NCBI RefSeq assembly: GCF_029581195.1
Contig: NZ_CP120737.1
Coordinates: forward strand, 4,317,001 to 4,381,000
Source of the DNA: Solwaraspora sp. WMMD791
Lineage (GTDB): Bacteria > Actinomycetota > Actinomycetes > Mycobacteriales > Micromonosporaceae
DNA length: 64,000 bases
Direction of reading: 5' to 3'
A program made the position numbers and the translations under genes. The notes beneath the pieces were generated by a model. It was given only the letters and a program-made list of their open reading frames with translations, had not been told where the DNA came from and did no database searches. This document shows positions 12,001-17,567 of the stretch, piece by piece. Each line of letters begins with the position of its first letter. Position 1 is the first letter of the stretch.

Positions 12001-12588
12001 CTGGATGACCGTCTGAATCGTGGCGTCGCGGATCGCGTCCCAGTCGATGCCCTCGCGGTCACCCTTGCCGTCCTGACCCGCCTGGATCAGCAGCATCAGC
12101 AGCGGCTCCTGGGCCAACTCCTGCGCGACCTCGACGAAGATCTGCCGCAGGATCGCGGTGATGATGGCCCGGAACCCACTGATCACCGCCGGGACGGCCA
12201 GCGCACCGAAAAAGGAGTAGATCAGCCAGGCCAGTTGGATGGCGAGCAGCGCCAACTGGACGCCGACCATGATCTTGGCCTGCTCAAGGTCGGCGCCGCC
12301 GTTCTTCAGGTCCTTGCGCATCTCCTCGACAGTGCCGCGCAGCATGTCGATGTTCTCGATGACCTGCTTGAGTGACTCGTCGACGCCATCGGCGAACTCG
12401 CCGGAGAGCACGTCCGGCACCACGGCGCGCTGCTGCACGACCTTGTCGCGGGCGGCATCCAGGGCGTCACGGAGATTCCCCCACTCCTTGGAGTGGTCCC
12501 ACATGCCGCTCTCAGACCCGACCGGCCACCGCTGACCGATGAAGAACTCGAGAATGTGGTTCAGCCAGTCCGGAATCTGAACGTCCAC
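1..12588 (-). CDS. Giant WXG100/CpnT-like polymorphic toxin with papain-fold domains (C-terminus beyond the window)
   Basis: The minus frame stays open from a GTG at 12588 to the window edge, giving at least 4,196 residues. A TGA three codons upstream makes this the first in-frame start; I see no clear ribosome binding site. Residues 1-150 form a helical head followed by hydrophobic helices, like the CpnT-type WXG100-like N-terminus of type VII secretion substrates. Residues about 320-1060 are Gly/Asp/Ser/Thr-rich linker. A papain-fold toxin (glutamine-deamidase type) domain has Cys1097, His1174 and Asp1190. An OTU-like candidate has Cys1281 and His1378, followed by an acidic Asp/Ser/Glu tract. 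A coiled coil spans about 1795-2025. A second papain-fold domain has Cys3919, His3995 and Asp4011. The role as a secreted or surface toxin is inferred from architecture. No immunity gene is identifiable here. Confidence 0.85.
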   Translation of the reverse strand, partial: MDVQIPDWLNHILEFFIGQRWPVGSESGMWDHSKEWGNLRDALDAARDKVVQQRAVVPDVLSGEFADGVDESLKQVIENIDMLRGTVEEMRKDLKNGGADLEQAKIMVGVQLALLAIQLAWLIYSFFGALAVPAVISGFRAIITAILRQIFVEVAQELAQEPLLMLLIQAGQDGKGDREGIDWDAIRDATIQTVIQAGVAGLANFGAQELIGWAAGKIAKIDRALPDGTVFIKEDWVFRAGAILTKGAAQGAVAIPAEMAGQAAVGAPIEARWGTATSAFVGGLHEANAVPTRTELGKSINLPSFTGWDDAFRPLPDDAAPVDGEDVPQSSGGDPADDADSFVDDDATLVGDDDATLADDATLFGDDTDSAAIGDDGDTGWVGDLSEQGLLGDDASSTWSDDDYLDRATDDEENRLLDYAAGTVLPASGVPGLAGTWSGAGVQAQQPGGTGQGTGQGAAGQGTGAGQGTGQGGAGQGRVGAVDGPAATAGSTDTAGRGGDSLAGSGVMTPQVTAGPSADVDVRSGDGMVTGSVGDDSSPAGHEGGTSTGDGAASAGTGDGGAATDGEGTDQPSGTDDAVGGSGRADELSGAPAASGTTSSVRGIDSAGPGLDSGQRTSAQAPNPGDALTTGDGSDAVADRRQAGQVADGTGETAADVRAEQQLPGIVGGSAPPAATTVDGGPRPADGTARTTDPSQRTDSGGNRQPEASTRAGDGARGTDASRTGEAVRAGSELRGSDGGPLPDTVTTDEGGSRPAADDLFEHRPAVVVDSDVPQPERPDSVGAVDAVDAVDAVDAVDVAAHGSDGGPGGPESTPMDVPAIQEVAGPVAPSPDARAPGSADAGPSRATTAPSAAGPPAESRTADSAATGGRQSGRLTDPLAADGVPAGAVAPTTVTVSIDPGADSSTVRAGTVDQRTPAVEQARSPGTETTASSPDRAGKDTPRQLGEPAPARQSSVPATEGTNPVRSADPRDSAGRDPRTGTDAATEAGLVVVPVPPVGTWLPGGAPVTVRPDSVPGRTDGMDATGDPAAARPDPAQATGADDAGRSSAGDVAGARPVDRRGWVPVGPRVDEAAVLRAEPYLAVDRVNPSRSATNCVFATVVGDLLRRTGGRVRFEAPASVATEVGVLQWYAGGPLRDVAGLDAIETAMSDPGTSSDASGIVVVSPADGGVSHTFRVFRGADGRAVFWDDQIGGQAWAPAELSRVRFVATDGVVVPPAAPEPSVAVPPGPADDLDLAGATGSGSWTRQPDGSYSAPGGRPLASLPPQLTLGTASGQGNLCLLDTFRQLIEAHAGRGRTTVAGLRDYLLANVPPGSQLHADLSSGDMLDVTDRNLYNALIAGFGFRAQVFQTTSAGVIAHPVVGDSGPIFHLHHSSQHFVPLWQQADADGERGGDSDSEDGDGDSDLESEDGDGDSESEDGESEDGDSEDGDSDEDGSERRAQSDTAAADRRAAEQAEADARQRTSGRAALQAAAQRWEAEQDRAAQSWRPTPTASTVHRGAAADVVRGLYGDLPAPGTPAGAAPGGRRLAAVGQLIARIAGGSDADAARQFAAATSNGVGPVAPGVRLPAAQTSYDRIEQSMGQTPVGSLGVLVTRAAPEAAPQFTLVHHVGDDDGDRGVVAFVDAGDRAPAALPANPYEVRFIPLHQAGPLALLRAAGLDPAAAIDRIGAGLRHWNTRNLAAARALAEGGHPGAVAAMDLFGTFVEDLREVRDRETAGPADPIRNLDLVAVLSGYDDARSGMLTVPGVVPPPPLAAMLREPAGPDRDGGPAMPDAGLGLTSAQAFGRWSREYDSLNNIHSELVAAAARLDLATQRHADAVRQAERHQAGLAAVWAEQRDIRRDLADLRVRISRQAETWRARQGDLDRARGELSQAEKDLADSQQRQAQAQRQARAAADALAEFDRTQAALPPKQRDPAARPALDDARTTAARAAERAAQQVSAAEKNVASLRTKIDRLTDLHRAADDELVRSWAEETALRDRRPPLRARAAEIGTQWRAAKDEQDRRAAELATSRDVYDELHVRFRDQAAVVDGWTQRRHAQADLTDLGSSTSIFDTSGQTVITDSEAVLVQREAIDALDAYWASAPAAPSARDAIRDSVRQLTTAEALSLDLRESSTPSGSAHVLGDGDDAVRVTFVAEWSRRPEELPVVRLPHTQAESRSHHGTTVDTSQTAKTNRNLIIPVGGIAGLLDRIPGLRALNINIPINMMHNQFARQIETMLGVKHSHINRLREPHYPHVYDLVWRIRVESAAVPLIAAPDTTAPAPATTAPATTAPATSSVPPTASPAPPAVVRTLTSTEPTTVMFPEHIAHPKGPVTEIPGNLDNRSARFTGQPVAILDGVHDPGWVERELRTRLGDLDRLNADSQRHLRQLLRGSNLAGGFGKLQRTGVQSPPLFDRDGKFVGILRLRAQPAPSRLVTKAPDARIEVYRHNQVAEGGSAGLDSGVGVGVGVGLTVVDADTSMADTATFGTYSSGIVGGQARVSAGDSRSQQSGGSASLLRGWENGVAEDGKMKPADVADTDLRWTAELIDGYRSNEPVSFDGLAAQRQGGRLRWVPLTLSAPNADIHPPAAVEHGGTGAAGHTDFTDFRTTEPAAGLGVDKQVEQHLREHHFLPTGPNARPEQVRNLHRLLEVTSPDFRESHFDELDGDAIWIPFEKKSKVEIERVMVRWKLDRGGAAIHRGATRDGRLYFGADGDTALTAEQQSDNRASARLQGTATVGIRDDAADIPAAVPFGVGPYEYRRGLRHVTPTGSTVERSTIIESPDEPIHAFDLPRRLSAEIYHAGANDPYWTSAIDRGDGRSTPYQDASVRAWVPDLLVLQGAAAPPPLRPRPRPVTEDDKAALNRRPDQQYGLLPGATAVAGSPALNQLFRELATDVFGAPKGGVRGWFTGHSPASEASLSAQSRRAFVNPARLRDRLAQMLAGTYATEQIVEEGQVSMSEGALDVQAYPGRPRYVPPRKGRSPSSLYYEGTQSVGDGGGESWKVTRRHRGDGSFALMLIIGGRRVEIPTFGGRASIDWSRQGSESQDATDSRTVTHSGPVYPVRIPLTYVGTMYGAPRNVATTAASAVNRGGPQQAQLAVDVPDAIEAYLSFDELVGLWMARSELGEPGAPIDGLPGDLASRITEAVVQRQADETARRNHEVVTEEGVRYPPRRLFARLDAGDAAFVVTEANPPDFDPSAPAAAAARRPSREVGPVEAQQLGVVPPGSGGQTIELGRIGPIATTAEPGAATTADPDAATTAEPGAATTAEPDAGVPEDPAHRALWRNGLALVERHIDGATRPGSTTYMPGIRQGIADISDPAVAAAGMPAYFSSGQTTAPVVIGSRPFTTTFRGHAVTGWIELVAKPLGGFDTDDNARKVFGRSSTESGIEAHGIVSGSKSDGSGTTQIVGVNTSVPVALPGTGAVRWHTGRIAATVLDETGKSVSQRRTETDQFTIRNGEGMVDFPFPVQLAIRVRTRPVLNTLLNALAMFTRNQVDTSDWVDAVATARIAISDTTPAPLQVAPPRWYAPARSLATDPRPGMPALTPYDPVTSAIRISWFNGRDELLAVARQILPDVTDTFDGRREVENYLKGPTSAATVHRLLRPGGTTRTFTTVDAINPIDYRGKLSIEPVAATPWELSNDLVDGNPVPVVVGSGGKGVIEHAPIRSTKGGSASAAAREGILQGEAGMTLWVARDQVDPAFGIAPGNFSTAQVDYLVLSATGGEEIAASSAVNTGDRRVRRVPGQHAGTDLPPNALAHRTVLFRVTGTPGWKARTASQWQDAPSIVRWVVAMVEARVSTADVPGLVASGGDRLITDGGPTDGGPVDGGPDRTSDRPGDGTQPARQRQLLTELTAPTTRSDPRPVGARRVGGGRRTDGKDGQSARDLAGAGPVDRRGWVPVGPPLDERRFLADNPELSIDRVNPDRSVTNCIFTSIVTDSTWRSAGRERFVAPASVATEVQTLEFYAGAELREVAGLDAVETLMAGAMSDRASGIVLVDGADGGVSHAFNVLRGPDGRVTFWDGQVGARASAPPDPTRVRFVVTSGVVPGWTLSDTPAQFGLQPSSYQPMELASAVAAAADLVEADRGGQPHVAIWAPDGTVRTFGDPQRPPIPVAEITPDRYLPLAYPGAGIVPAQLPVSQVGAGRQTVALVPSPAPADRAALAAADVAAELLFWAGLPPDSDGRPADRNRWQVAGESSRAVTLTSL
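474..963 (-). other. Papain-fold toxin (glutamine deamidase-like) domain, copy 2
   Basis: Residues about 3876-4039 repeat the architecture of copy 1. They have the same GWVPVGP lead-in, DRVNP followed by VTNCIF at Cys3919, GGVSHAFNVL at His3995 and VTFWDGQVG at Asp4011. The two copies are clearly homologous over about 150 residues, so this is an internal duplication. All three catalytic-type residues are conserved. The protein continues for at least another 160 residues past this domain and leaves the window. Confidence 0.75.
6516..7206 (-). other. Central coiled-coil region of the giant toxin protein
   Basis: Residues about 1795-2025 are dense in Ala, Arg, Gln, Glu and Leu with heptad-like spacing and almost no Pro or Gly. 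Long helices of this kind in polymorphic toxins usually act as stalks or oligomerisation rods. This is composition-based inference, without a coiled-coil score. Confidence 0.55.
8281..8421 (-). repeat. Acidic Asp/Ser/Glu/Gly low-complexity tract
   Basis: Short units built from GAC AGC GAG GAC GGC codons encode repeated DSEDGD and ESEDGE runs within the giant protein. It separates the OTU-like segment from an Ala/Arg/Gln-rich helical stretch. Such tracts are typical flexible linkers and are prone to length change. The acidic composition could also bind divalent cations (inference). Confidence 0.7.
8420..8800 (-). other. OTU-like cysteine protease candidate domain
   Basis: Directly after the first papain-fold domain, the giant protein reads QGNLCLLDTFRQLI around Cys1281. 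About 97 residues later it reads HLHHSSQHFVPL around His1378. A G-N-x-C-L start and a closing H-aromatic-x-P-L strand are the usual ends of OTU-type cysteine proteases. The assignment rests on these two motifs and their spacing only. A different papain-like family remains possible. Confidence 0.45.
8986..9420 (-). other. Papain-fold toxin (glutamine deamidase-like) domain, copy 1
   Basis: This segment of the giant protein (about residues 1057-1201) begins with a GWVPVGP motif. It contains TNCVFATVVGDLL around Cys1097, GGVSHTFRVF around His1174 and VFWDDQIGG around Asp1190. The Cys-His-Asp order and spacing fit papain-fold toxin 1, whose members deamidate glutamine in target proteins. All three catalytic-type residues are present, so activity is plausible. 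The substrate cannot be told from the sequence. Confidence 0.75.
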
Positions 12589-12594
12589 GGCGCA

Positions 12595-12690
12595 TCACCG
12601 GCCGCTGCGGGCACCGGTGCGCGGGTGTTCTCCCAGCTCCACCGTCACACCCCCTGGCACCTTGACCGGTAGGGCCAGCATGCCGTTCAC
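12595..12690 (-). CDS. Possible 31-residue ORF just upstream of the giant toxin gene
   Basis: A GTG-initiated reading frame encodes about 31 residues (containing LALPVKVPGGVTVELGEH) and stops at TGA six bases before the giant gene's GTG, in the same frame. Third positions are about 80% G/C, as in real genes here. It may be translated and coupled to the giant gene, or be a decayed 5' end of it. No family is recognised, and I see no convincing ribosome binding site. Confidence 0.25.
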   Translation of the reverse strand: MNGMLALPVKVPGGVTVELGEHPRTGARSGR

Positions 12691-12724
12691 GAGGCCGGGG
12701 GCGGCCCGGCCGATGCGTCAGCAA

Positions 12725-12745
12725 CCCCTGTTCAGGGAAATCCCT
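12725..12745. promoter_or_regulatory. Two overlapping short inverted repeats before the giant toxin gene
   Basis: CCCTG-TT-CAGGG at 12726-12737 overlaps AGGGA-AA-TCCCT at 12734-12745. Only one of the two hairpins can form at a time. They lie in the 190-bp gap between the ART-like gene and the giant gene, so they could be an operator or a weak attenuator. No promoter boxes are evident, and the function is unassigned. Confidence 0.3.
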
Positions 12746-12780
12746 TGGCACCGCCACCGGCCGTCGTCGCGCGGACCGGG

Positions 12781-15276
12781 TCAGTGCTGCGCGCCGTCCG
12801 GTACGGCGGTCGCAGCGTCGGGTTCCAGGTAACCCAACGGCGGCCCGGCGAGGCGGTCGATCGCGTCCTCGTCGGTCAGCGCCTGAGGTGCGACGGACCA
12901 CCGTCGCCGCAAGGCCCGCTCGAGCCGGCTCAACGCCGTCCGGTCCACCTCGCCCAGACCCGAGGTGTCCGGCTCTCCCGGCAGCATCTCCCGCAGCAGC
13001 ACGGCAGTCGTCGGGACCGTGACGTCCTCGGCCGGCGGCGGGCTGCCTTCACGGACGGCGAGCACCTTGAACCGGGCCCCGGCCAGGAAGACGGCCTCGT
13101 CCAACTCCTGTCGCTCGGCCAGGGCACCGGCCTGACGGGCGGTACGGGACCAGACCAGATAGTCGACGTCGGCACCCTCGACAGCCAGCCCGGCTCCACT
13201 CACGCTGCGGAAGCCCGGCTCGACCAACGTCGCACCCTCCGAGTAGAGCTGCCGTGCCGGCACCACCAACCGGCTCTGGCAGAGCATCGCCCGCCGGCAG
13301 GGCGGCAGCCGGCGTAGCCCCGACACCAGGCACGACAGATAGCTGGCCAGCTCCGGCTGCCGCCCGGCCCGCAGTCCGGCGTTGAGTCGTGCCGCACCCA
13401 GCTCCGACCGGCCGAAGTAGACCCGTACGGCCACCAGGTCGGTCTTCGCCGTCGCCGAGATGTCCTGACGCAGGGACGGCCAGGCGGCCAGGGCGGCGTT
13501 CACCGTGGTGATCGAGTCTGTGTACGCCGGTCCGAGAGCAGCGGTGAACTCACGCTGCTCGGCAGGCGTACTGTCCCGGTCCGGTACCGCGATGCCGGCA
13601 GCGGGCACGTACCGGTCGGCCGGTCCGGCGCGGTCGCTCTGCGCCGAAGCGGACTCCCCGGCGGACGTCGCCGGTAGCGGCACCACGGCGGGCGGCAGTT
13701 CGTCCACCGTCGGCGGGATGCCGTCGGGACGGTCGTCGGCGGGCATGTCGGGGTCAGGCCCGGAACTGGTGATCACCGGAGGGTGGGCGAACGATGGCGG
13801 GGCCGCCGGCGGCGCTGCCGACGGTGACGGTACGGGCACTGGTGCCGGCGCAACAGATGGTGGCGGGGTTGGCCCGGCAGGCGGTGCCACTGCCACCGCC
13901 TGCGGTGCCGGCGCGGGTGTTGCGGTCGACGCGGGCACCACAGCCGGCGCGGGTGTTGCGGTCGACGCGGGCATCACAGTCGGCGCGGGTGTTGCCGGCG
14001 CCGGGGCGGCGACGGGTCGGTTGACGTACCGCTTCCCGACCGGATCCTCGACGGGCGCGGCCGCAGGTGGCTGGCGCAGCGACGCGGCCAGCTGCGCGGT
14101 TGCGGGATGCTCGGGATCCACGTCGATCTGCAGGCCGTCTGGAGCCATCGTGACAACCCGGCACAACGCCGCCACCAGCGACGGGGATGCCGCCACGTCG
14201 AGCCTCAGCATGCCTGAGGCCGGATCGATGAAAGCCAGGTTCGCGCGCCGGAACTCGTCCGCCGTACGCAGCAGGATCCCGGTCGCGGAGACCTCTGCCA
14301 TCAGCAGGGGCTCAGCTGTGTGCCGATAGTGCCGGTCACCGACGCGCGCCCAGCCGGTATCCAACAGTGCCGGTGGCGGTTGCGTCGACCGGCGGCGACC
14401 GACCGACTCCGGCACGGCGGTGAGCTGACCGCCGTCGAGCACCGCGTCGAGCGCCACCGACAGCCGGTCGAGCCACTGCGGTCGAGGCTGGGCCCAGGCC
14501 GGGTCGAGCAGGCCGAGCTCGACCCGGACCGTCGTCCGGGCCGGCAGGCCGGCGAAGAGCGCGGCGAGCTGCGTCGGCTCCACCGGTGGCTCGCCGACGT
14601 GCCGGAGCACCAGTGCCGGACCTCGGGAGTCCACCGGTACGTCGAAGGCCGGGTCGGTGGGGCCGACCGTCGCCATGTCAGTGGCCCGCAGCAAAAGTCC
14701 GGCGGGGATCGGATCGGCGACGAGACCGGGCAGCCCGATGGGGTGGTCCGGCAACGCGGCCTCCCATGGCGGCGGCGGAAACCGGTTCGCTACGACGCCC
14801 GGGGCGGCACCGGCCCGGAACGACCACCAACCGCCGGCACCGGTGCCGCTGCCGACGTATCGACTGCCGTCCACGGTGAGGTACGACGGCCCGTCCGGGG
14901 CCAGCAGTTCGACCTGGACGTGGGTGGCCAGCCGCAGCAGCCAGCTGGCGTGGTCGTTCCCCGGGCGGCCGATGCCCTCGGCATCGATCCAGATCCGACG
15001 GGCGTCCAGGGTCCGCGTCGCGTGTCGGACCACCTGACGGAGCACGGCACCGCAGGTGGGGTGGGCCAGCGCCCCGTCGGTCACGAGGACCAGGGCGTCC
15101 TGGGTGGCTACGACGGTCGCGTCCCGCAGCATTCGCCAGAGCAGTGCCGGCGGGTCGTCGGTGTGCGACACGACAGCGACCCGCGCGTACCAGTACGAAT
15201 GGACTGCACGTGGCAGTGAGGTGCTGCGGTCGGCGGGCAGCCGTGGCCGTCTGAGCCACCGCGACAGCAGCGCCAT
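12781..15276 (-). CDS. Protein with C-terminal ADP-ribosyltransferase-like fold, upstream partner of the giant toxin
   Basis: About 831 residues. The N-terminal 400 residues form a folded region of unknown family. Residues about 420-590 are a Pro/Ala/Val-rich linker with repeated VxASTATPAPA units. The last 260 residues contain landmarks of ADP-ribosyltransferases: an Arg-rich helix, SRLVVPARQLYSEG, the GFRSVSG strand (STS-like motif) and LDEAVFLAGARFKV. In that last motif the catalytic second Glu of ExE is kept (around residue 730) but the first is Leu. This may be a divergent or inactive enzyme. ATG 15276 is chosen because GGAGG lies 10 bases upstream; an in-frame GTG at 15282 has only 4 bases of spacing. 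It shares strand and neighbourhood with the giant toxin gene, so joint function is likely. Confidence 0.7.
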   Translation of the reverse strand: MALLSRWLRRPRLPADRSTSLPRAVHSYWYARVAVVSHTDDPPALLWRMLRDATVVATQDALVLVTDGALAHPTCGAVLRQVVRHATRTLDARRIWIDAEGIGRPGNDHASWLLRLATHVQVELLAPDGPSYLTVDGSRYVGSGTGAGGWWSFRAGAAPGVVANRFPPPPWEAALPDHPIGLPGLVADPIPAGLLLRATDMATVGPTDPAFDVPVDSRGPALVLRHVGEPPVEPTQLAALFAGLPARTTVRVELGLLDPAWAQPRPQWLDRLSVALDAVLDGGQLTAVPESVGRRRSTQPPPALLDTGWARVGDRHYRHTAEPLLMAEVSATGILLRTADEFRRANLAFIDPASGMLRLDVAASPSLVAALCRVVTMAPDGLQIDVDPEHPATAQLAASLRQPPAAAPVEDPVGKRYVNRPVAAPAPATPAPTVMPASTATPAPAVVPASTATPAPAPQAVAVAPPAGPTPPPSVAPAPVPVPSPSAAPPAAPPSFAHPPVITSSGPDPDMPADDRPDGIPPTVDELPPAVVPLPATSAGESASAQSDRAGPADRYVPAAGIAVPDRDSTPAEQREFTAALGPAYTDSITTVNAALAAWPSLRQDISATAKTDLVAVRVYFGRSELGAARLNAGLRAGRQPELASYLSCLVSGLRRLPPCRRAMLCQSRLVVPARQLYSEGATLVEPGFRSVSGAGLAVEGADVDYLVWSRTARQAGALAERQELDEAVFLAGARFKVLAVREGSPPPAEDVTVPTTAVLLREMLPGEPDTSGLGEVDRTALSRLERALRRRWSVAPQALTDEDAIDRLAGPPLGYLEPDAATAVPDGAQH

Positions 15277-15282
15277 CCCCAC

Positions 15283-15615
15283 CAGACCTCCAGCTCCACG
15301 AGGCCGATCCGCCTACCCTCGCCGCCGTCTAGAGTGCGCCCGTCGGTTGCCGGCGGCGGCCGGGTCGGCGATTGAGGCACATTTCTACGGGATAACCCTT
15401 GCTGATGGCAACCGTGCCGACGGGTCGACGGGTCGACCGCCGACCACGCCGCTCCGCGCGCCACTCCGATCACCACAGGGTGCGGGCGATTCCGAACCCG
15501 AGTGGCTGAGACGGCTTCGTCAGCTTGATCGAGGTGCTGCGCAAGCCCACCAGGTCGGGCTGAGGGCTCCCGTACGGAGCCCCCAGCCCGAGCCTGACCG
15601 CTTCGGCGGCAGGCC
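15283..15615. other. Gap without a recognised gene
   Basis: This 333-bp interval holds the 5' flank of the ART-like gene and the 3' flank of the CBM2 protein gene. I see a strong hairpin near 15557-15589 (listed separately) and no convincing ORF, tRNA or clear promoter boxes. A short stretch around 15480-15510 looks faintly T-loop-like but has no tRNA partner arms. Confidence 0.6.
15557..15589 (-). terminator. Strong hairpin terminator after the CBM2 protein gene
   Basis: GGGCTGAGGGCTCC pairs with GGAGCCCCCAGCCC across a 5-base loop, with a single A-C mismatch in a 14-bp stem. It lies about 27 bases past the stop codon of the CBM2 gene. There is no U-run, which is common for actinomycete terminators. 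Confidence 0.7.
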
Positions 15616-17376
15616 TCAGTTAGGGGCGTGCACCCCGGTCGCCGCGTAATCCTTGATGGAGCCCCGGACGTACATCCCGGTGCTCAGGTTGCCGGAGAAG
15701 TACTGCTCGATGGAGCCGGGGAACGGCGTACTCGACGGGTTCCGGCCGTACACGTCGGTGTAGACCGTGGCCGGGCCGGTGTTGCGCACCAGGAAGGTGC
15801 CCGGTCGGAACTCGCGCAGGGTGCCCTTGAACGGCGACCGCGGGTCGTCCCAGGCGAGCTGCTGACCGGTCTGTCGGGTGACCTGGCGGGCCTCGTCGCA
15901 GTAGTCGCCACCGGCGAGGTCGGTGTAGCACAGATCCACGATCCGGCCGGTGTTGTTCGGCTTGCCCGGGTCGTAGTAGCGCGACGGGTTGACCACGTAG
16001 AACAGCGGTGCGAGCTGGAAGGTGACCCCGTTGCCGGACACCCGTGTGTCGGAGAACCAGAAGTCGTCCATGTCGGAGACGGTGAACGGCACCGGGTACG
16101 GGTAGAGCGGGTCGTTGTGGGTGCGGCCCTCCCGGATGGCGTCGATGCAGCCGGTCTCGGCGATCAGCCGGCCCAGTGAACGGGTGTCCGACGGCGAGTC
16201 GGCGGGCACCGCCGAGCCCACGTTGATGAACGGCCCGCCGAAGCCCGGGCATTCGCTGGGGCTGAACCCGCCGGGTCGGCCGAGCGCGATCATCGCGTTG
16301 AACCGGGCCTCGGTGACCGGCCCGCCGTTGCTGCCGGCGCAGCGCTGGTTGAACAGCAGTTCGTGGACGTTGTTGGTGAACGCGTCCGGCGAGTGGGTGC
16401 CCTGGTGGAACTTGAGCAGCACGTCACAGACGGCGATGGTCGGTCCCTGCGGCGGGAAGAAGCTGGTGCCGTTGTCGCCCTCGACGACGTTGCTGTTGTT
16501 CACCACGAGCACCTTGTGCCCGACGTGGTCCTCGTGCCGATGGCTGTGGTCGGGCATGTTGTCCAGCATGACCTCACTGGTGTACCCGAAGGCCGGCCAG
16601 CCGTTGGTGCGGTAGAGGTCGGACGTCCGAGGGTCGTCACCGTGTTCGTGGCCGAAGTAGCAGCCGCTGGGGTCCCGGGTCGGGTGCCAGGTCGGGTAGA
16701 CCTTCCCGTCGGGCCCGAACGTCCAGTACCGGGCGTGGATCTCGACCGAGCATTCGCCGGATCGTGGCAGATAGCCCTTCTCGTTGGCGGTGGCGATCAG
16801 TTCGTACGCCCGGCTCCTTGGTGCGCTGGCGGGCGGCAGGGCCGTACCCCAGGTCGGGTCACCTGGCGGAACGGTCGGCGGCGCGGTCGTCGGTGGAGCG
16901 GTCGTCGGTGGAGTGGTCGTCGGCGGGGCGGTGGTGGACGGGGGCGCGCTGGTGGGGGTGACCGCGCCCGTACAGGTGGTGCCGTTGAGAGCGAAGCTGG
17001 TGGGAGTGGTGTTGCTGCCGCTCCACGAGCCGTTGAAGCCAAAGGAGCCGGTCGCTCCGGTGGCGATGCTGCCGTTGTAGCTGGCGTTGCGGGCGGTGAC
17101 CTGGCCGCCGCTCTGCGACACGGTGGCGTTCCAGGCCTGGGTGACCTGCTGTCCGTTGGCGTAGGTCCAGGTCAAGGTCCACGAGCTGACCGGGTCGCCG
17201 AGGTTGGTGATGGCGACGTTGGCGGTGAAGCCGTTCGTCCATTGAGAGGCGACCGAGTAGGTGACCCGGCATCCGGTGGCGGCGTAAGCGGCCGTGACGG
17301 CCACTCCGCCGGTGATGACCACGGCGGTCGCGGTCACGGCCGACCACAGCCGGGACCGGTAGCGATGTGAGCGCAT
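15616..17376 (-). CDS. Secreted CBM2-linked protein with His-rich domain of unknown function
   Basis: 586 residues. ATG 17376 is chosen because AAGGA sits 8 bases upstream and a Sec signal peptide follows, with likely cleavage after AAYA near residue 33. Next comes a CBM2 cellulose-binding module of about 100 residues with the flanking Cys pair (GCRVTYS ... TTCTGAV). A Pro/Thr linker leads to a domain of about 390 residues. That domain has clustered histidines (GHEHGDDP, HSHRHEDHVGHK) and several Cys, which suggests metal binding. I do not recognise the family. Secretion plus CBM2 implies action on plant-type polysaccharide, but the catalytic type is unknown. A sigma70-like promoter with an inverted repeat lies upstream, and a strong terminator follows. 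Confidence 0.75.
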   Translation of the reverse strand: MRSHRYRSRLWSAVTATAVVITGGVAVTAAYAATGCRVTYSVASQWTNGFTANVAITNLGDPVSSWTLTWTYANGQQVTQAWNATVSQSGGQVTARNASYNGSIATGATGSFGFNGSWSGSNTTPTSFALNGTTCTGAVTPTSAPPSTTAPPTTTPPTTAPPTTAPPTVPPGDPTWGTALPPASAPRSRAYELIATANEKGYLPRSGECSVEIHARYWTFGPDGKVYPTWHPTRDPSGCYFGHEHGDDPRTSDLYRTNGWPAFGYTSEVMLDNMPDHSHRHEDHVGHKVLVVNNSNVVEGDNGTSFFPPQGPTIAVCDVLLKFHQGTHSPDAFTNNVHELLFNQRCAGSNGGPVTEARFNAMIALGRPGGFSPSECPGFGGPFINVGSAVPADSPSDTRSLGRLIAETGCIDAIREGRTHNDPLYPYPVPFTVSDMDDFWFSDTRVSGNGVTFQLAPLFYVVNPSRYYDPGKPNNTGRIVDLCYTDLAGGDYCDEARQVTRQTGQQLAWDDPRSPFKGTLREFRPGTFLVRNTGPATVYTDVYGRNPSSTPFPGSIEQYFSGNLSTGMYVRGSIKDYAATGVHAPN

Positions 17377-17551
17377 GTGCTGATTCCTTCGTCGGAATGC
17401 GGAAGATCGACAAGGCATGCCGTCTCAGGCGGCCGACAACGCCGAGAGGTACGGGGGTACGGCGTGCTGCCGCAGGGGCGTGGCACGGACCGCACCGGGA
17501 CACCATGTGGCGGGACGGAATGTCGAAAACCGCTGACGAATCACTCAGCTG

Positions 17552-17567
17552 ATAGATTCTCATCTAT
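17552..17567. promoter_or_regulatory. Candidate operator overlapping the promoter start
   Basis: ATAGAT-GAGA-ATCTAT is a perfect 6-bp inverted repeat with a 4-base spacer, placed at the -10/+1 region of the CBM2 gene promoter. It contains the 10-mer GATGAGAATC, which recurs upstream of the response-regulator gene at 20372-20381. Repressor-like placement is visible; the binding protein is unknown. Confidence 0.45.

Noticed and set aside
15480-15520. T-loop-like stretch GGGTTCGGAATC on the minus strand
   Set aside because: No acceptor, D or anticodon arms can be paired around it, so it is not a tRNA.
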